NCBI RefSeq assembly: GCF_016863015.1
Contig: NZ_BOOB01000050.1
Location: forward strand, 1 to 64,000
From: Microbispora amethystogenes
GTDB taxonomy: Bacteria; Actinomycetota; Actinomycetes; Streptosporangiales; Streptosporangiaceae
Direction: 5' to 3'
Length of the DNA stretch: 64,000 bases
The notes beneath the pieces were generated by a model. It was not told where the DNA came from and searched no databases. It saw only the letters and a list, made by a program, of their open reading frames with translations. How positions within the stretch are numbered: position 1 is the first letter of the stretch; the number at the start of each line of letters is the position of its first letter. Below are positions 34,776 to 42,626 of this stretch, piece by piece. The position numbers and the translations under genes are program-made.

Positions 34776-36167
34776 ATGCGATTACGGCCGCGTGATGACG
34801 TCGATGTGCAGGACCGCCTCGCCCGGTCGGCGGCCGAGACGGCGGGCGTGTGGATGTCGACGCCGGAGGTGGCGGGCTGGCTCGTCCGGCGGGCCGGGGC
34901 GCACCGGTTCCGGGTCGAGCGGATTCCCTTCGCCCGGCTGGACGGGTGGTCGTTCGGGCCGGGAGGCAACCTGGCGCACCGCAGCGGCCGCTTCTTCAGC
35001 GTCGAAGGGCTGCACATCGTCGCCGGCGAGGACCCGGTGCCCGAGTGGCGGCAGCCCATCATCGTGCAGCCGGAGATCGGCATCCTCGGCATCCTGGCCA
35101 GGGAGTTCAACGGCGTGCTGCACTTCCTCATGCAGGCCAAGATGGAGCCGGGCAACCCGAGGCTGGTGCAGCTTTCGCCGACGGTGCAGGCGACCCGCAG
35201 CAACTACACGCGGGTGCACGGCGGCGCACCGGTCAGATACCTCGGCTACTTCACCGGCCAGGAGCGCTGCCAGGAGCGCGCCCAGGAACGCGGCCGGGTG
35301 CTCGTCGACGTGCTGCAGTCGGAGCACGGCTCCTGGTTCTTCCGCAAGTCAAACCGGAACATGATCGTCGAGACCCGCGACAACGTCGAGGTGGGCGACG
35401 ACTTCTGCTGGCTGACCCTCGGGCAGATCGGCCGCCTGCTGCGCCGCGACAACGTCGTGAACATGGACGCGCGCACGGTTCTGGCCTGCGCGCCCGCCGC
35501 GCCGCCCGAGGCGGGGGCGGCGCTGTCGGACACCGAACTGGTGTCGTGGTTCACCGCGGAGCGCAGCCGGCACGAGGTGCGCACCCGGCTCGTCCCGCTC
35601 GACGAGGTGTCGGGCTGGACGACGGGGGAGTGGTCCATCGACCACGAGCGCGACCGGTACTTCCGGGTGATCGCCGTGTCGGCCGAGGCGGGCAGCCGGG
35701 AGGTCCACCGGTGGACCCAGCCGCTGTTCGAGCCGCTGGGGGCGGGCGTCGCCGCGTTCCTGGTGCGCAGGTTCGACGGGGTGCCGCACCTGCTGGTGCG
35801 CGCCCGGGTCGAGGGCGGGTTCCTCGGCACCGTCGAACTGGGCCCGACCGTGCAGTGCACCCCCGAGTCCTACGTCCATCTTCCCGTGTCGCGCAGGCCC
35901 CGCTTCCTCGCGACCGTCCTCGGCGCCGATCCGGGCCGGATCCGCTACGAGGCCGTGCACGCGGAGGAGGGCGGCCGCTTCTACCGGGCGCAGAGCCGTT
36001 ATCTGCTGGTGGACGCCGACGAGCGGACCGCGGCGGTGGACCCTCCACCGGGGTTCATGTGGGTCACTCCCGGGCAGTTGAACTCACTGGCGCGGCACAG
36101 CCACTACGTGAACGTGCAGGCCCGCACCCTGCTCGCGGTGCTGAACAGCTGGGCCGCCGAGCTGTGA
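34776..36167 (+). CDS. NDP-hexose 2,3-dehydratase (EvaA/TylX3-like)
   Basis: 463 residues made of two homologous halves, the known duplication of this family. First half: WLVRRAGAHRFRVERIPFA, HRSGRFFSVEGLHIV, QPEIGILGI and QLSPTVQATRSNY. Second half: WFTAERSRHEVRTRLVPLDE, RDRYFRVIAV and LGPTVQCTPESYV. It removes the C2 hydroxyl of dTDP-4-keto-6-deoxyglucose to give the 3,4-diketo-2,6-dideoxy sugar. ATG 34776 has GGAGG 8 nt upstream. It is the first committed 2-deoxysugar step; the aminotransferase, C-methyltransferase and epimerase that use its product lie 8-12 kb away, past the resistance-like operon. First gene of the enediyne half by function. Confidence 0.9.
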   Translation: MRLRPRDDVDVQDRLARSAAETAGVWMSTPEVAGWLVRRAGAHRFRVERIPFARLDGWSFGPGGNLAHRSGRFFSVEGLHIVAGEDPVPEWRQPIIVQPEIGILGILAREFNGVLHFLMQAKMEPGNPRLVQLSPTVQATRSNYTRVHGGAPVRYLGYFTGQERCQERAQERGRVLVDVLQSEHGSWFFRKSNRNMIVETRDNVEVGDDFCWLTLGQIGRLLRRDNVVNMDARTVLACAPAAPPEAGAALSDTELVSWFTAERSRHEVRTRLVPLDEVSGWTTGEWSIDHERDRYFRVIAVSAEAGSREVHRWTQPLFEPLGAGVAAFLVRRFDGVPHLLVRARVEGGFLGTVELGPTVQCTPESYVHLPVSRRPRFLATVLGADPGRIRYEAVHAEEGGRFYRAQSRYLLVDADERTAAVDPPPGFMWVTPGQLNSLARHSHYVNVQARTLLAVLNSWAAEL

Positions 36168-36189
36168 CCCCCCCGCCGGCCGCGCAACA

Positions 36190-36247
36190 CTTAAGAAGTT
36201 GCTTTACTTTCCCGCCTCTGCGTCGTACGGTTAAGAACATGCTTAAC
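36190..36247 (+). promoter_or_regulatory. Tandem ArsR operators covering the start codon
   Basis: Two related 18-bp sites, 40 bp apart: CTTAAGAAGTTGCTTTAC (36190-36207) and the perfect palindrome GTTAAGAACATGCTTAAC (36230-36247), which includes the ATG at 36239. A -35-like TTTACT (36203-36208), 17-nt spacer and TACGGT (36226-36231) lie between them, so a bound repressor would cover the promoter. The mRNA would be leaderless. Confidence 0.6.
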
Positions 36248-36592
36248 GAAGCTGCTTCGCTTGACCGGGTATTCCAGGCGCTGGCCGACCCCACCAGGCG
36301 GAGCATGGTCGAGCGGCTGAGCCGCGGGCCCGCGTCGGTGAGCGAGCTCGCGCGGCCCTTCGCCATGTCGCTGGCCGCGATCGTCCAGCATCTGAAGGTG
36401 CTGGAGGCCTGCGGGCTGGTCCGGTCGGAGAAGATCGGCCGGGTGCGCGCCTGCCGTCTGGAGCCGCAGGCGCTCACGGCGGTGGAACAGTGGGCCGGCG
36501 AGCGCCGCAGGACCTGGGAGCACCGCCTCGACCGGCTCGGCGACTACCTCGCCGAGCAGCCCGACGAGTGGGATACGGAGGACGAGAAATGA
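36239..36592 (+). CDS. ArsR-family repressor
   Basis: 117 residues, a single winged helix: RVFQALADPTRRSMVERLSRG, the recognition region VSELARPFAMSLAAIVQHLKVLEACGLV split by the turn, then a basic wing RSEKIGRVRACRLEP. No metal-binding cysteine pattern is present, so it belongs to the ArsR group commonly paired with SRPBCC proteins. It likely represses its own operon through the tandem palindromes at 36190-36247. It overlaps the SRPBCC gene by ATGA and is followed by an efflux pump. An inducing ligand, possibly the cluster product, is inferred only. Confidence 0.9.
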   Translation: MLNEAASLDRVFQALADPTRRSMVERLSRGPASVSELARPFAMSLAAIVQHLKVLEACGLVRSEKIGRVRACRLEPQALTAVEQWAGERRRTWEHRLDRLGDYLAEQPDEWDTEDEK

Positions 36593-37050
36593 CCGATCGT
36601 CGCGTGGAACACGCCAACTTCACCATCGAGCGCGCCTACGCCGCCTCGCCCGAGCGGGTGTTCACCGCCTGGGCGGAGGAGAAGGCCAAGGCCGACTGGT
36701 TCGCCCGCGGCGGGGACGACTACCGCCTCGACTTCCGGGTCGGCGGCAGGGAGGTCAACCGCGGCAGCCAGGGCGGCGGCCCCGTCATCACCTTCGACGC
36801 CCGCTATCACGAGATCGTCCCGCCGGAGCGCATCGTCTACGCCTACGACCTGTACGTCGGCTCGACGCTCGCGTCGGTGTCGGTGACCACCGTCCAGTTC
36901 GCCCCCGCCGACGGCGGCACCCGTCTGGAGCTGACCGAGCAGGTCGCCTTCCTCGACGGGCACGACCGTCCGGAATGGCGCGAGCAGGGCACCCGCGACT
37001 GGCTGGAGACGCTCGCGGCGCACCTGGAGCGGGAGACCTCCCGCGCCTGA
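36589..37050 (+). CDS. SRPBCC/AHSA1-type ligand-binding protein
   Basis: 153 residues, a single START-like domain: HANFTIERAYAASPERVFTAW at the start, ADWFARGGDDYRLDFRVGG in the middle, and DWLETLAAHLERE as the C-terminal helix. It should bind a hydrophobic small molecule in a helix-grip fold. It is co-translated with ArsR (ATGA). Calicheamicin resistance proteins of the CalC group are also START-fold and are sacrificed by the enediyne, so a resistance role is attractive here. However, ArsR-AHSA1 pairs are widespread without any enediyne. Three 14-bp repeats begin at its stop. Confidence 0.88.
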   Translation: MTDRRVEHANFTIERAYAASPERVFTAWAEEKAKADWFARGGDDYRLDFRVGGREVNRGSQGGGPVITFDARYHEIVPPERIVYAYDLYVGSTLASVSVTTVQFAPADGGTRLELTEQVAFLDGHDRPEWREQGTRDWLETLAAHLERETSRA

Positions 37051-37083
37051 CCCGACGCGCCTGACTCGACGCGCCTGACCCGA
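37042..37083 (+). repeat. Three 14-bp tandem copies including the stop
   Basis: Units CGCGCCTGACCCGA, CGCGCCTGACTCGA, CGCGCCTGACCCGA at 37042, 37056 and 37070. The first contains the stop codon of the SRPBCC gene. Confidence 0.9.
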
Positions 37084-37109
37084 ACCGAGAACGGACAGGA
37101 GGGGGCCCG

Positions 37110-38735
37110 ATGGAGACGAGGACCGCGGCGCCGCCCCGCGCCGGACGCAGAGAGTGGATCGGGCTGGCGGTGCTGGCCCTGCCCACCCTGCTGCTCGCAC
37201 TAGATCTCAGCGTGCTGTACCTGGCTCTGCCGCACATCAGCGACGATCTCGGAGCCGACTCGGTCCAGCAGCTGTGGATCACCGACATCTACGGGTTCAT
37301 GGTCGCCGGGTTCCTGGTCACCATGGGCACCCTCGGCGACCGCATCGGGCGGCGCAGGCTGCTGATGACGGGCGCGGCGGCGTTCGGCGTCGCCTCCCTG
37401 CTGGCCGCGTACGCGCCGACCGGCGAGACCCTCATCGCCGCCCGGGCGCTGCTGGGCGTCGCGGGCGCCACCCTGGCGCCGTCGACGCTGGCGCTGATCC
37501 GCAACATGTTCGCCGACGAGAGGCAGCGCACCACGGCGGTCGCCGTCTGGGTGAGCTGTTTCATGGGCGGCGCCGCGATCGGCCCGGTGGTCGGCGGGCT
37601 GCTGCTGGAGGCGTTCTGGTGGGGCTCGGTGTTCCTGCTGGCCGTGCCGGTGATGGTCCTGCTTCTGGCCGTCGGCCCCTGGCTGCTCCCCGAGTATCGC
37701 GACGACTCCGCCGGCCGCCTCGACCTGCCGAGCACCCTGCTGTTCCTCGCCACCGCGCTGCCCGTCGTGTACGGACTGAAGGAGCTGACGAGGAACGGCC
37801 CCGGAGTCGTCGCCATCCTGGCGGTCGTCGCCGGGCTGGCCTTCGGCGCGGCGTTCGTCCGCAGGCAGGGCGGCCTGGACACCCCGCTGCTGGACCTGCG
37901 GCTGTTCCGCCGCCGGGCCTTCACCGCCGCGCTGGTCGTCCTGATGTTCGCCGTGGCCACCCAGGGCGGGATCATGCTGGTGGTCACCCAGCAGATGCAG
38001 ATCGTCGAGGGGCTGTCGCCGGTGGCGACGGGGCTGTGGCTGATGCCGGGCTCGCTGGCCATGGTCGCGGGCTCCCTGCTGGCTCCGCACGCCGCCCGGC
38101 TCCTGCGCCCGGCGCCCACGGTCGCGGCCGGCATGGCCGTCACCGCGATCGGCTACCTGCTGCTCACCCGCGCGGTTCCCGGCGGGCTGCCCGTTCTGGT
38201 GGCCGGCGCCGTCGTCGTCTTCTTCGGCATCGGCCCGGTGGCATCGCTGACCCAGAACCTCATCGTGAGCTCCGCGCCGCCGGCCAAGGCGGGCTCCGCG
38301 GCGTCGGTCTCCCAGACCGGCGGCGACTTCGGCATCGCGCTGGGCGTGGCCGTGTTCGGCAGCATCGCCGCCCTGGTCTATCGGCACACTCTCGCCGACA
38401 CCTATCGCGGCCCGGCGGGACCGGCCGCCGACAGCATCGCGGGCGCGGCCCCGGCCGCGCGGGACCTGCCCGCCCAGCGCTCGGACGAGCTGTTGTCGGC
38501 CGCGCACGCGGCCTTCACCTCCGGGCTGCACGTGGTCGCCGCGTTCGCCGCGCTGCTGTGCCTGGCGCTCGCCGTGCTCGCGGCCTACGCCCTGCGGCAG
38601 GCCCCAGAGGAGGCCCCGGAGGCGGCGGCTTCTGAGGCGGCCCCTGACACGGCCCAGAAGCAGGGCCAGGACGGGCCTCCTGAGCGCACCATCGAAGATG
38701 CGCGGCCGGTCGGCCGGGTGCCATCGTCGGACTGA
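37110..38735 (+). CDS. MFS drug efflux transporter, DHA2 (14-TM) type
   Basis: 541 residues with about 14 hydrophobic segments, from LAVLALPTLLLALDLSVLYLAL to FAALLCLALAVLAAYAL. The motif A loop GTLGDRIGRRRLLMTG follows TM2, and the antiporter motif C resides in FMGGAAIGPVVGGLLLEAF. This is the EmrB/QacA group, which exports antibiotics with proton motive force. It is the last gene of the ArsR-SRPBCC-MFS operon and lies inside the sugar/enediyne cluster, so self-resistance by product export is the simplest reading. The C-terminal 35 residues are acidic and low-complexity. Confidence 0.93.
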   Translation: METRTAAPPRAGRREWIGLAVLALPTLLLALDLSVLYLALPHISDDLGADSVQQLWITDIYGFMVAGFLVTMGTLGDRIGRRRLLMTGAAAFGVASLLAAYAPTGETLIAARALLGVAGATLAPSTLALIRNMFADERQRTTAVAVWVSCFMGGAAIGPVVGGLLLEAFWWGSVFLLAVPVMVLLLAVGPWLLPEYRDDSAGRLDLPSTLLFLATALPVVYGLKELTRNGPGVVAILAVVAGLAFGAAFVRRQGGLDTPLLDLRLFRRRAFTAALVVLMFAVATQGGIMLVVTQQMQIVEGLSPVATGLWLMPGSLAMVAGSLLAPHAARLLRPAPTVAAGMAVTAIGYLLLTRAVPGGLPVLVAGAVVVFFGIGPVASLTQNLIVSSAPPAKAGSAASVSQTGGDFGIALGVAVFGSIAALVYRHTLADTYRGPAGPAADSIAGAAPAARDLPAQRSDELLSAAHAAFTSGLHVVAAFAALLCLALAVLAAYALRQAPEEAPEAAASEAAPDTAQKQGQDGPPERTIEDARPVGRVPSSD

Positions 38736-38852
38736 GCGGATTTCCGGAGGACGGGCCCCGCGCCACGCGCCGGGGCCGTCGCCGGCGGGCGTGACCGGCC
38801 GGACGGGTTCTCCGCGGTCCGGAACCCACGCGCCTCACGCCTAGGAGGATCC

Positions 38853-40085
38853 ATGACGATCCGCCCTGTCGTCCTCGACCCGGCCGGACACGACATCCAC
38901 GCCGAGGGAGCCCGCATCCGCGCCGGCGGACCGGTCTCCCGGGTGGTGCTCCCCGGCGGGGTCATGGCCTGGTCGGTCACCGGCCACGACGTGGCCAGGC
39001 AGGTGCTCGGCGACCACCGGTTCTCGAAGGACCCCCGCAAGCACTGGACCGACTTCGTGGAAGGCCGCATCGGCGACGACTTCCCGATGATCGGCTGGGT
39101 CCTCATGGAGAACCTCACCACCGCGTACGGGCACGACCACACGCGGCTGCGGCGGCCGTGCGCCCAGGCGTTCACGCCGCGCCGGGTGGAGGCCCTGCGC
39201 GGGAGCGTGCAGAAGGTCACCGACGAGCTTCTCGGACGCCTCGACGAGGTGGCCCCGGGCGAGGCCGTCGACCTCAAGGCGGAGTTCGCCAAGCCCCTGC
39301 CCGCCGCGGTGATCTGCGACCTGTTCGGCGTGCCGGCGGCCGACCGCCAGGCCATGCTGCACGGCGGCGAGGTCAACGTCGACACCGGCATCACGCCCGA
39401 GGAGGCCGCCGCGAACGTCGCGGCGTGGCAGCGGCTGATGCTCGACTTCGTCCGGTCCAAGCGCGACCACCCCGGCGACGACCTGACCACCGACCTGGTC
39501 GCCGCCCGCGACGAGGACGGCTCGCCGCTGAGCGACTCCGAGATGGTGGGCACCCTGCACATCATGCTCGCCACCGGGACCGAGCCGGTGAAGAACCTCA
39601 TCGCCAACACGGTGCTCCTGCTGCTCACCCATCCGGACCACCTCGCGCGGGTCGCGCGGGGAGAGCTGAGCTGGCCGGACGTGATCCAGGAGGCCGTCCG
39701 CGTGGAGGCGCCGGTCGCGCACCTGCCGTTCAGGTTCGCGACCGAGGACGTCGAGATCGGCGGCGTCACCATCGCCAAGGGCGATCCGGTTCTGATGAAC
39801 TTCGCGGCGGCGGGCCGCGACCCCGACCGGTACGGCCCGGACGCCGACGTCTTCGACCCCGGGCGGGCCGACAGGGAACACCTGTCCTTCGGAGCCGGCA
39901 TCTACCGGTGCATCGGCAAGCCGCTCGCCCTGATGGAGGCCGAGATCGCGCTGCCGGCGCTGTTCGAGCGGTTCCCCGGGATGAGACTGGCCGTGCCCGC
40001 CGACCGGATCGAGCCGCAGGGCACCTTCATCATGAACGGCCTGCGGAACCTGCCGGTCCTGCTGAAGGGCGGGGGCGCGTCGTGA
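38853..40085 (+). CDS. Cytochrome P450 with atypical I-helix
   Basis: 410 residues. The heme loop FGAGIYRCIGKPLALMEAE keeps the cysteine and the ExxR is EAVRVEAPV-type. In the I-helix the usual acid-threonine pair is altered: MLATGTEPVKNLIAN has Glu followed by Pro where threonine normally takes part in oxygen activation. Such enzymes use water or substrate hydroxyls or do unusual chemistry. ATG 38853 with GGAGGA upstream. It overlaps the alcohol dehydrogenase gene by 4 bp, so the two probably oxidise the same compound in sequence (C-H to alcohol to carbonyl). Substrate unknown. Confidence 0.9.
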   Translation: MTIRPVVLDPAGHDIHAEGARIRAGGPVSRVVLPGGVMAWSVTGHDVARQVLGDHRFSKDPRKHWTDFVEGRIGDDFPMIGWVLMENLTTAYGHDHTRLRRPCAQAFTPRRVEALRGSVQKVTDELLGRLDEVAPGEAVDLKAEFAKPLPAAVICDLFGVPAADRQAMLHGGEVNVDTGITPEEAAANVAAWQRLMLDFVRSKRDHPGDDLTTDLVAARDEDGSPLSDSEMVGTLHIMLATGTEPVKNLIANTVLLLLTHPDHLARVARGELSWPDVIQEAVRVEAPVAHLPFRFATEDVEIGGVTIAKGDPVLMNFAAAGRDPDRYGPDADVFDPGRADREHLSFGAGIYRCIGKPLALMEAEIALPALFERFPGMRLAVPADRIEPQGTFIMNGLRNLPVLLKGGGAS

Positions 40086-41107
40086 GCACGATGAAGGCGG
40101 CGGTCGTCCCCGCGCCCGGCGCCCGGTGGGAGCTCGGGGAGGTCCCGGTGCCGCGGCCCGGTCCGGGCCAGGTGCTGATCCGCGTGCGGGCCTGCGGCGT
40201 CTGCCACAACGACGTGTGGCTGACCAACGGCGTGTACGACTTCCCGCCGCTCGACCCGGTGATCGTCGGGCACGAGGCGGCCGGGGAGGTCGTCGAGGTG
40301 GGCCCGGGGGTGACCACCCGCGAGGTGGGCGACCGGGTCGGCGCCACCTGGGTGCAGCGGGGGTGCGGCCGGTGCGACTACTGCGCGCGTGGTCTGCCGC
40401 CCACCGGCCAGACGGCCATGTGCTGCGCGGCGCCGGTGCTGACCGGCATGACCGCCCCCGGCGGCCACGCCGAGTACATGGCGGTGGAGGCGAGCAGCAC
40501 GGTCCTGCTCCCCGGCGGTGTGTCGTACGAGGCCGCCGCGCCCGTGCTCTGCGCCGGCTACACCGCGTGGAGCGCCCTGCGGGCGGCGGAGCCGGCCCCG
40601 GGCGACCGGGTCGCCGTGCTGGGCGTCGGCGGGCTGGGGCACCTCGCCCTGCAGTTCGCGCGGGCCTGCGGGTTCGAGACCGTCGCCGTCACCCGGTCGC
40701 CCGACAAGCGCGAACTCGCGACGTCACTCGGCGCCGGGGCCGTCGTGTCCGGCGGTGCGGGCCTGCGGGACGCCGGCGGCGCGGACGTCCTCCTCGTCAC
40801 GAACACGTCGTACGCCGCCGCCACGGAGGCCCTGCAGGGCATGCGGCCCGGCGGGCGGGTCGCACTGGCCACGATCGACCCGGTGGGCGCGCTGGAGCTC
40901 GGGCCGTCCAGCCTGGTCTGGGCGAAGCGCCTGCGGGTCACCGGCGTCACCCACGACGGCCCGGACCGGCTCGCCGAGGCGTTCCGGCTCGTGGCGGAGG
41001 GCAAGGTGACGCCGATGGTGGAGGAGTTCCCGAAGGAGGACGTCGCCGACGCCGTCGAGGCCGTCGACAAGGGCGCCGTGCGCTTCCGCGCCGTCGTCCG
41101 GTACTGA
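40082..41107 (+). CDS. Zinc-dependent alcohol dehydrogenase (MDR family)
   Basis: 341 residues. The catalytic zinc site is CGVCHNDVWLTNG and VGHEAAGEVVEVG. A structural-zinc lobe has GCGRCDYCARG followed by TAMCCA, giving the four cysteines. The NAD(P) loop is VLGVGGLGHLALQFA, followed by TRSPDKRELATSLGA. It is of the cinnamyl/aryl alcohol dehydrogenase kind. GTG 40082 overlaps the P450 stop (GTGA), so the two proteins are co-translated and presumably act one after the other. Four 16-bp repeats begin right after its stop. Confidence 0.92.
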   Translation: MSTMKAAVVPAPGARWELGEVPVPRPGPGQVLIRVRACGVCHNDVWLTNGVYDFPPLDPVIVGHEAAGEVVEVGPGVTTREVGDRVGATWVQRGCGRCDYCARGLPPTGQTAMCCAAPVLTGMTAPGGHAEYMAVEASSTVLLPGGVSYEAAAPVLCAGYTAWSALRAAEPAPGDRVAVLGVGGLGHLALQFARACGFETVAVTRSPDKRELATSLGAGAVVSGGAGLRDAGGADVLLVTNTSYAAATEALQGMRPGGRVALATIDPVGALELGPSSLVWAKRLRVTGVTHDGPDRLAEAFRLVAEGKVTPMVEEFPKEDVADAVEAVDKGAVRFRAVVRY

Positions 41108-41108
41108 C

Positions 41109-41170
41109 GTCCCGTACCGGCGCCGTCCCGTACCGGCGCCGTCCCGTACTGACGCCGTCCTGTACTGACA
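41109..41170 (+). repeat. Four 16-bp tandem repeats after the dehydrogenase
   Basis: Units at 41109, 41125, 41141 and 41157, consensus GTCCCGTACYGRCGCC, the last partial. They echo the gene end, and two contain TACTGA like the true stop at 41105-41107. Confidence 0.85.
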
Positions 41171-41224
41171 CGGGCCACCGGCCGGCCCGCGCGGAGCGCC
41201 GCGCGGGCCGCACCCGTGCGCGGG

Positions 41225-42304
41225 TCATCCGGGCAGTTCGACTCCGGGCAGTTCGACGGAGGCGTGGTCGCCGACCATCAGGCGATGGTGGACGCGCCGG
41301 GCGCCTCCGGTGACCGTGGCGGACCGGCCGACGATGCAGCCGCGCAGGTCCGGGACCGCCGCTATGGTGGCGCCGTCCAGGAGGACGGAGTCGGCGACGC
41401 CGGCGGCGTTCAGCAGGCAGTCGCGCCCGACGGAGGTGTGCGGGCCGACGTGGCTGTCCTTCACCACCGCCCCCGCGCCGATGATCGCCGGGCCGTCGAT
41501 CCGCGACCGCACCACCCGGGCGCCCGGCTCGACCAGGACGGGACCGGACAGCGTGCTGGCGGCGTCCACGTCGCCGCGGACCTCCCGGCACAGGTCGCCG
41601 AGCAGGCGGCGGTTGCACGCCAGGACGTCCTCCGGACGCCCGGTGTCCTTCCAGTAGCCGGCGTACTCGCTGGCCGTGACCCGCGCGCCCTGGTCGAGCA
41701 GCCACTGGAGCGCGTCGGTGATCTCCAGCTCCCCGCGGGCGCTGGGCCGGATCGCGGCCACGGCGGCGTGCACCGCGGCGGTGAAGAAGTACACGCCGAT
41801 CACGGCGAGGTCGCCGCAGGGCGGCTCGGGCTTCTCCACGAGGCGGACCACCGAGCCGTCCGAGGCGAGCTCGGCGATGCCGAATGCGCGCGGGTCCTCG
41901 ACCTTCTGCACGGCGATGTGGGCGGCGGGGCGCCGGGCCCGGAACTCCGCCGCGAGCCCGTCGATGCCGTCGGGCAGCACGTTGTCGCCGAGATACACGA
42001 CGAAGTCGTCGTCGCCCAGGAACGGCCGGGCCAGGGCCACGCAACTGGCGAGGCCGTCGGGGCGCTCCTGCCGGAGATAGGTGACGCGGACCCCGAAGCG
42101 GGAGCCGTCGCCGATCGCCTCGGCTATCTCGCGCTCCCACCCGCCGATGACGACGCCGACGTCGGTCACCCCGAGGCGGGCGACGGCGCCGAGCGCGTGC
42201 GCGAGCACCGGCTCGCCGGCCACCGGGATCAGTTGCTTGGGCATGGAATGGCTGAAAGGACGCAGGCGGGTGCCCGACCCGCCCGACAACACCAATGCCT
42301 TCAT
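41225..42304 (-). CDS. rmlA: Glucose-1-phosphate thymidylyltransferase, long form
   Basis: 359 residues. The N-terminal nucleotidyltransferase has LSGGSGTRLRPFSHSMPKQL, VYLGDNVLPDG and RLVEKPEPP. The C-terminal 110 residues form a left-handed beta-helix (DGPAIIGAGAVVKDSHVGPH), so this is the RmlA-long/StrD group seen in antibiotic clusters. It makes dTDP-glucose from dTTP and glucose-1-phosphate, the entry to the deoxysugar pathway. ATG 42304 is chosen over 42346, because the shared motif starts at KALVLSGG and AGGGGA lies upstream. It diverges from the nitrososynthase-like gene. Confidence 0.93.
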   Translation of the reverse strand: MKALVLSGGSGTRLRPFSHSMPKQLIPVAGEPVLAHALGAVARLGVTDVGVVIGGWEREIAEAIGDGSRFGVRVTYLRQERPDGLASCVALARPFLGDDDFVVYLGDNVLPDGIDGLAAEFRARRPAAHIAVQKVEDPRAFGIAELASDGSVVRLVEKPEPPCGDLAVIGVYFFTAAVHAAVAAIRPSARGELEITDALQWLLDQGARVTASEYAGYWKDTGRPEDVLACNRRLLGDLCREVRGDVDAASTLSGPVLVEPGARVVRSRIDGPAIIGAGAVVKDSHVGPHTSVGRDCLLNAAGVADSVLLDGATIAAVPDLRGCIVGRSATVTGGARRVHHRLMVGDHASVELPGVELPG

Positions 42305-42626
42305 TCCGCTTTCCCCTCGACTGGTGATACCGCCGATTTCGCTCATCGCAATGTCTCATCACCGGATCGCCGCCGCATCTTTCGGCGTGCCGCCCGTGCC
42401 GGGAAAACGTGCCGACCGGCGGCCGCTGTTTCGCCGCACCCGACGTGAGGCGGCCGGACAGGGGTCCGCAATTCGTTCAGGGCAATTTGGGAGATGCGGC
42501 CCGGGAATGGCCGGTAGTTACGATGACCGTGGCCGGAAAACGGATGGAAGGCGAATTGCCGGCACTCTCGCGCGGGCCGGGAAAACCGGTTCGCGGACGG
42601 ACCGCAACGGAGAACGGGAGCGGGCT
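42305..42626. other. 322-bp divergent intergenic region
   Basis: It separates the thymidylyltransferase and the flavin N-oxygenase-like gene and must hold both promoters. An AT-richer patch with TAGTTACGAT (near 42514-42523) is the best -10 candidate for the rightward operon, with no clean -35. No ORF of note. Confidence 0.45.
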
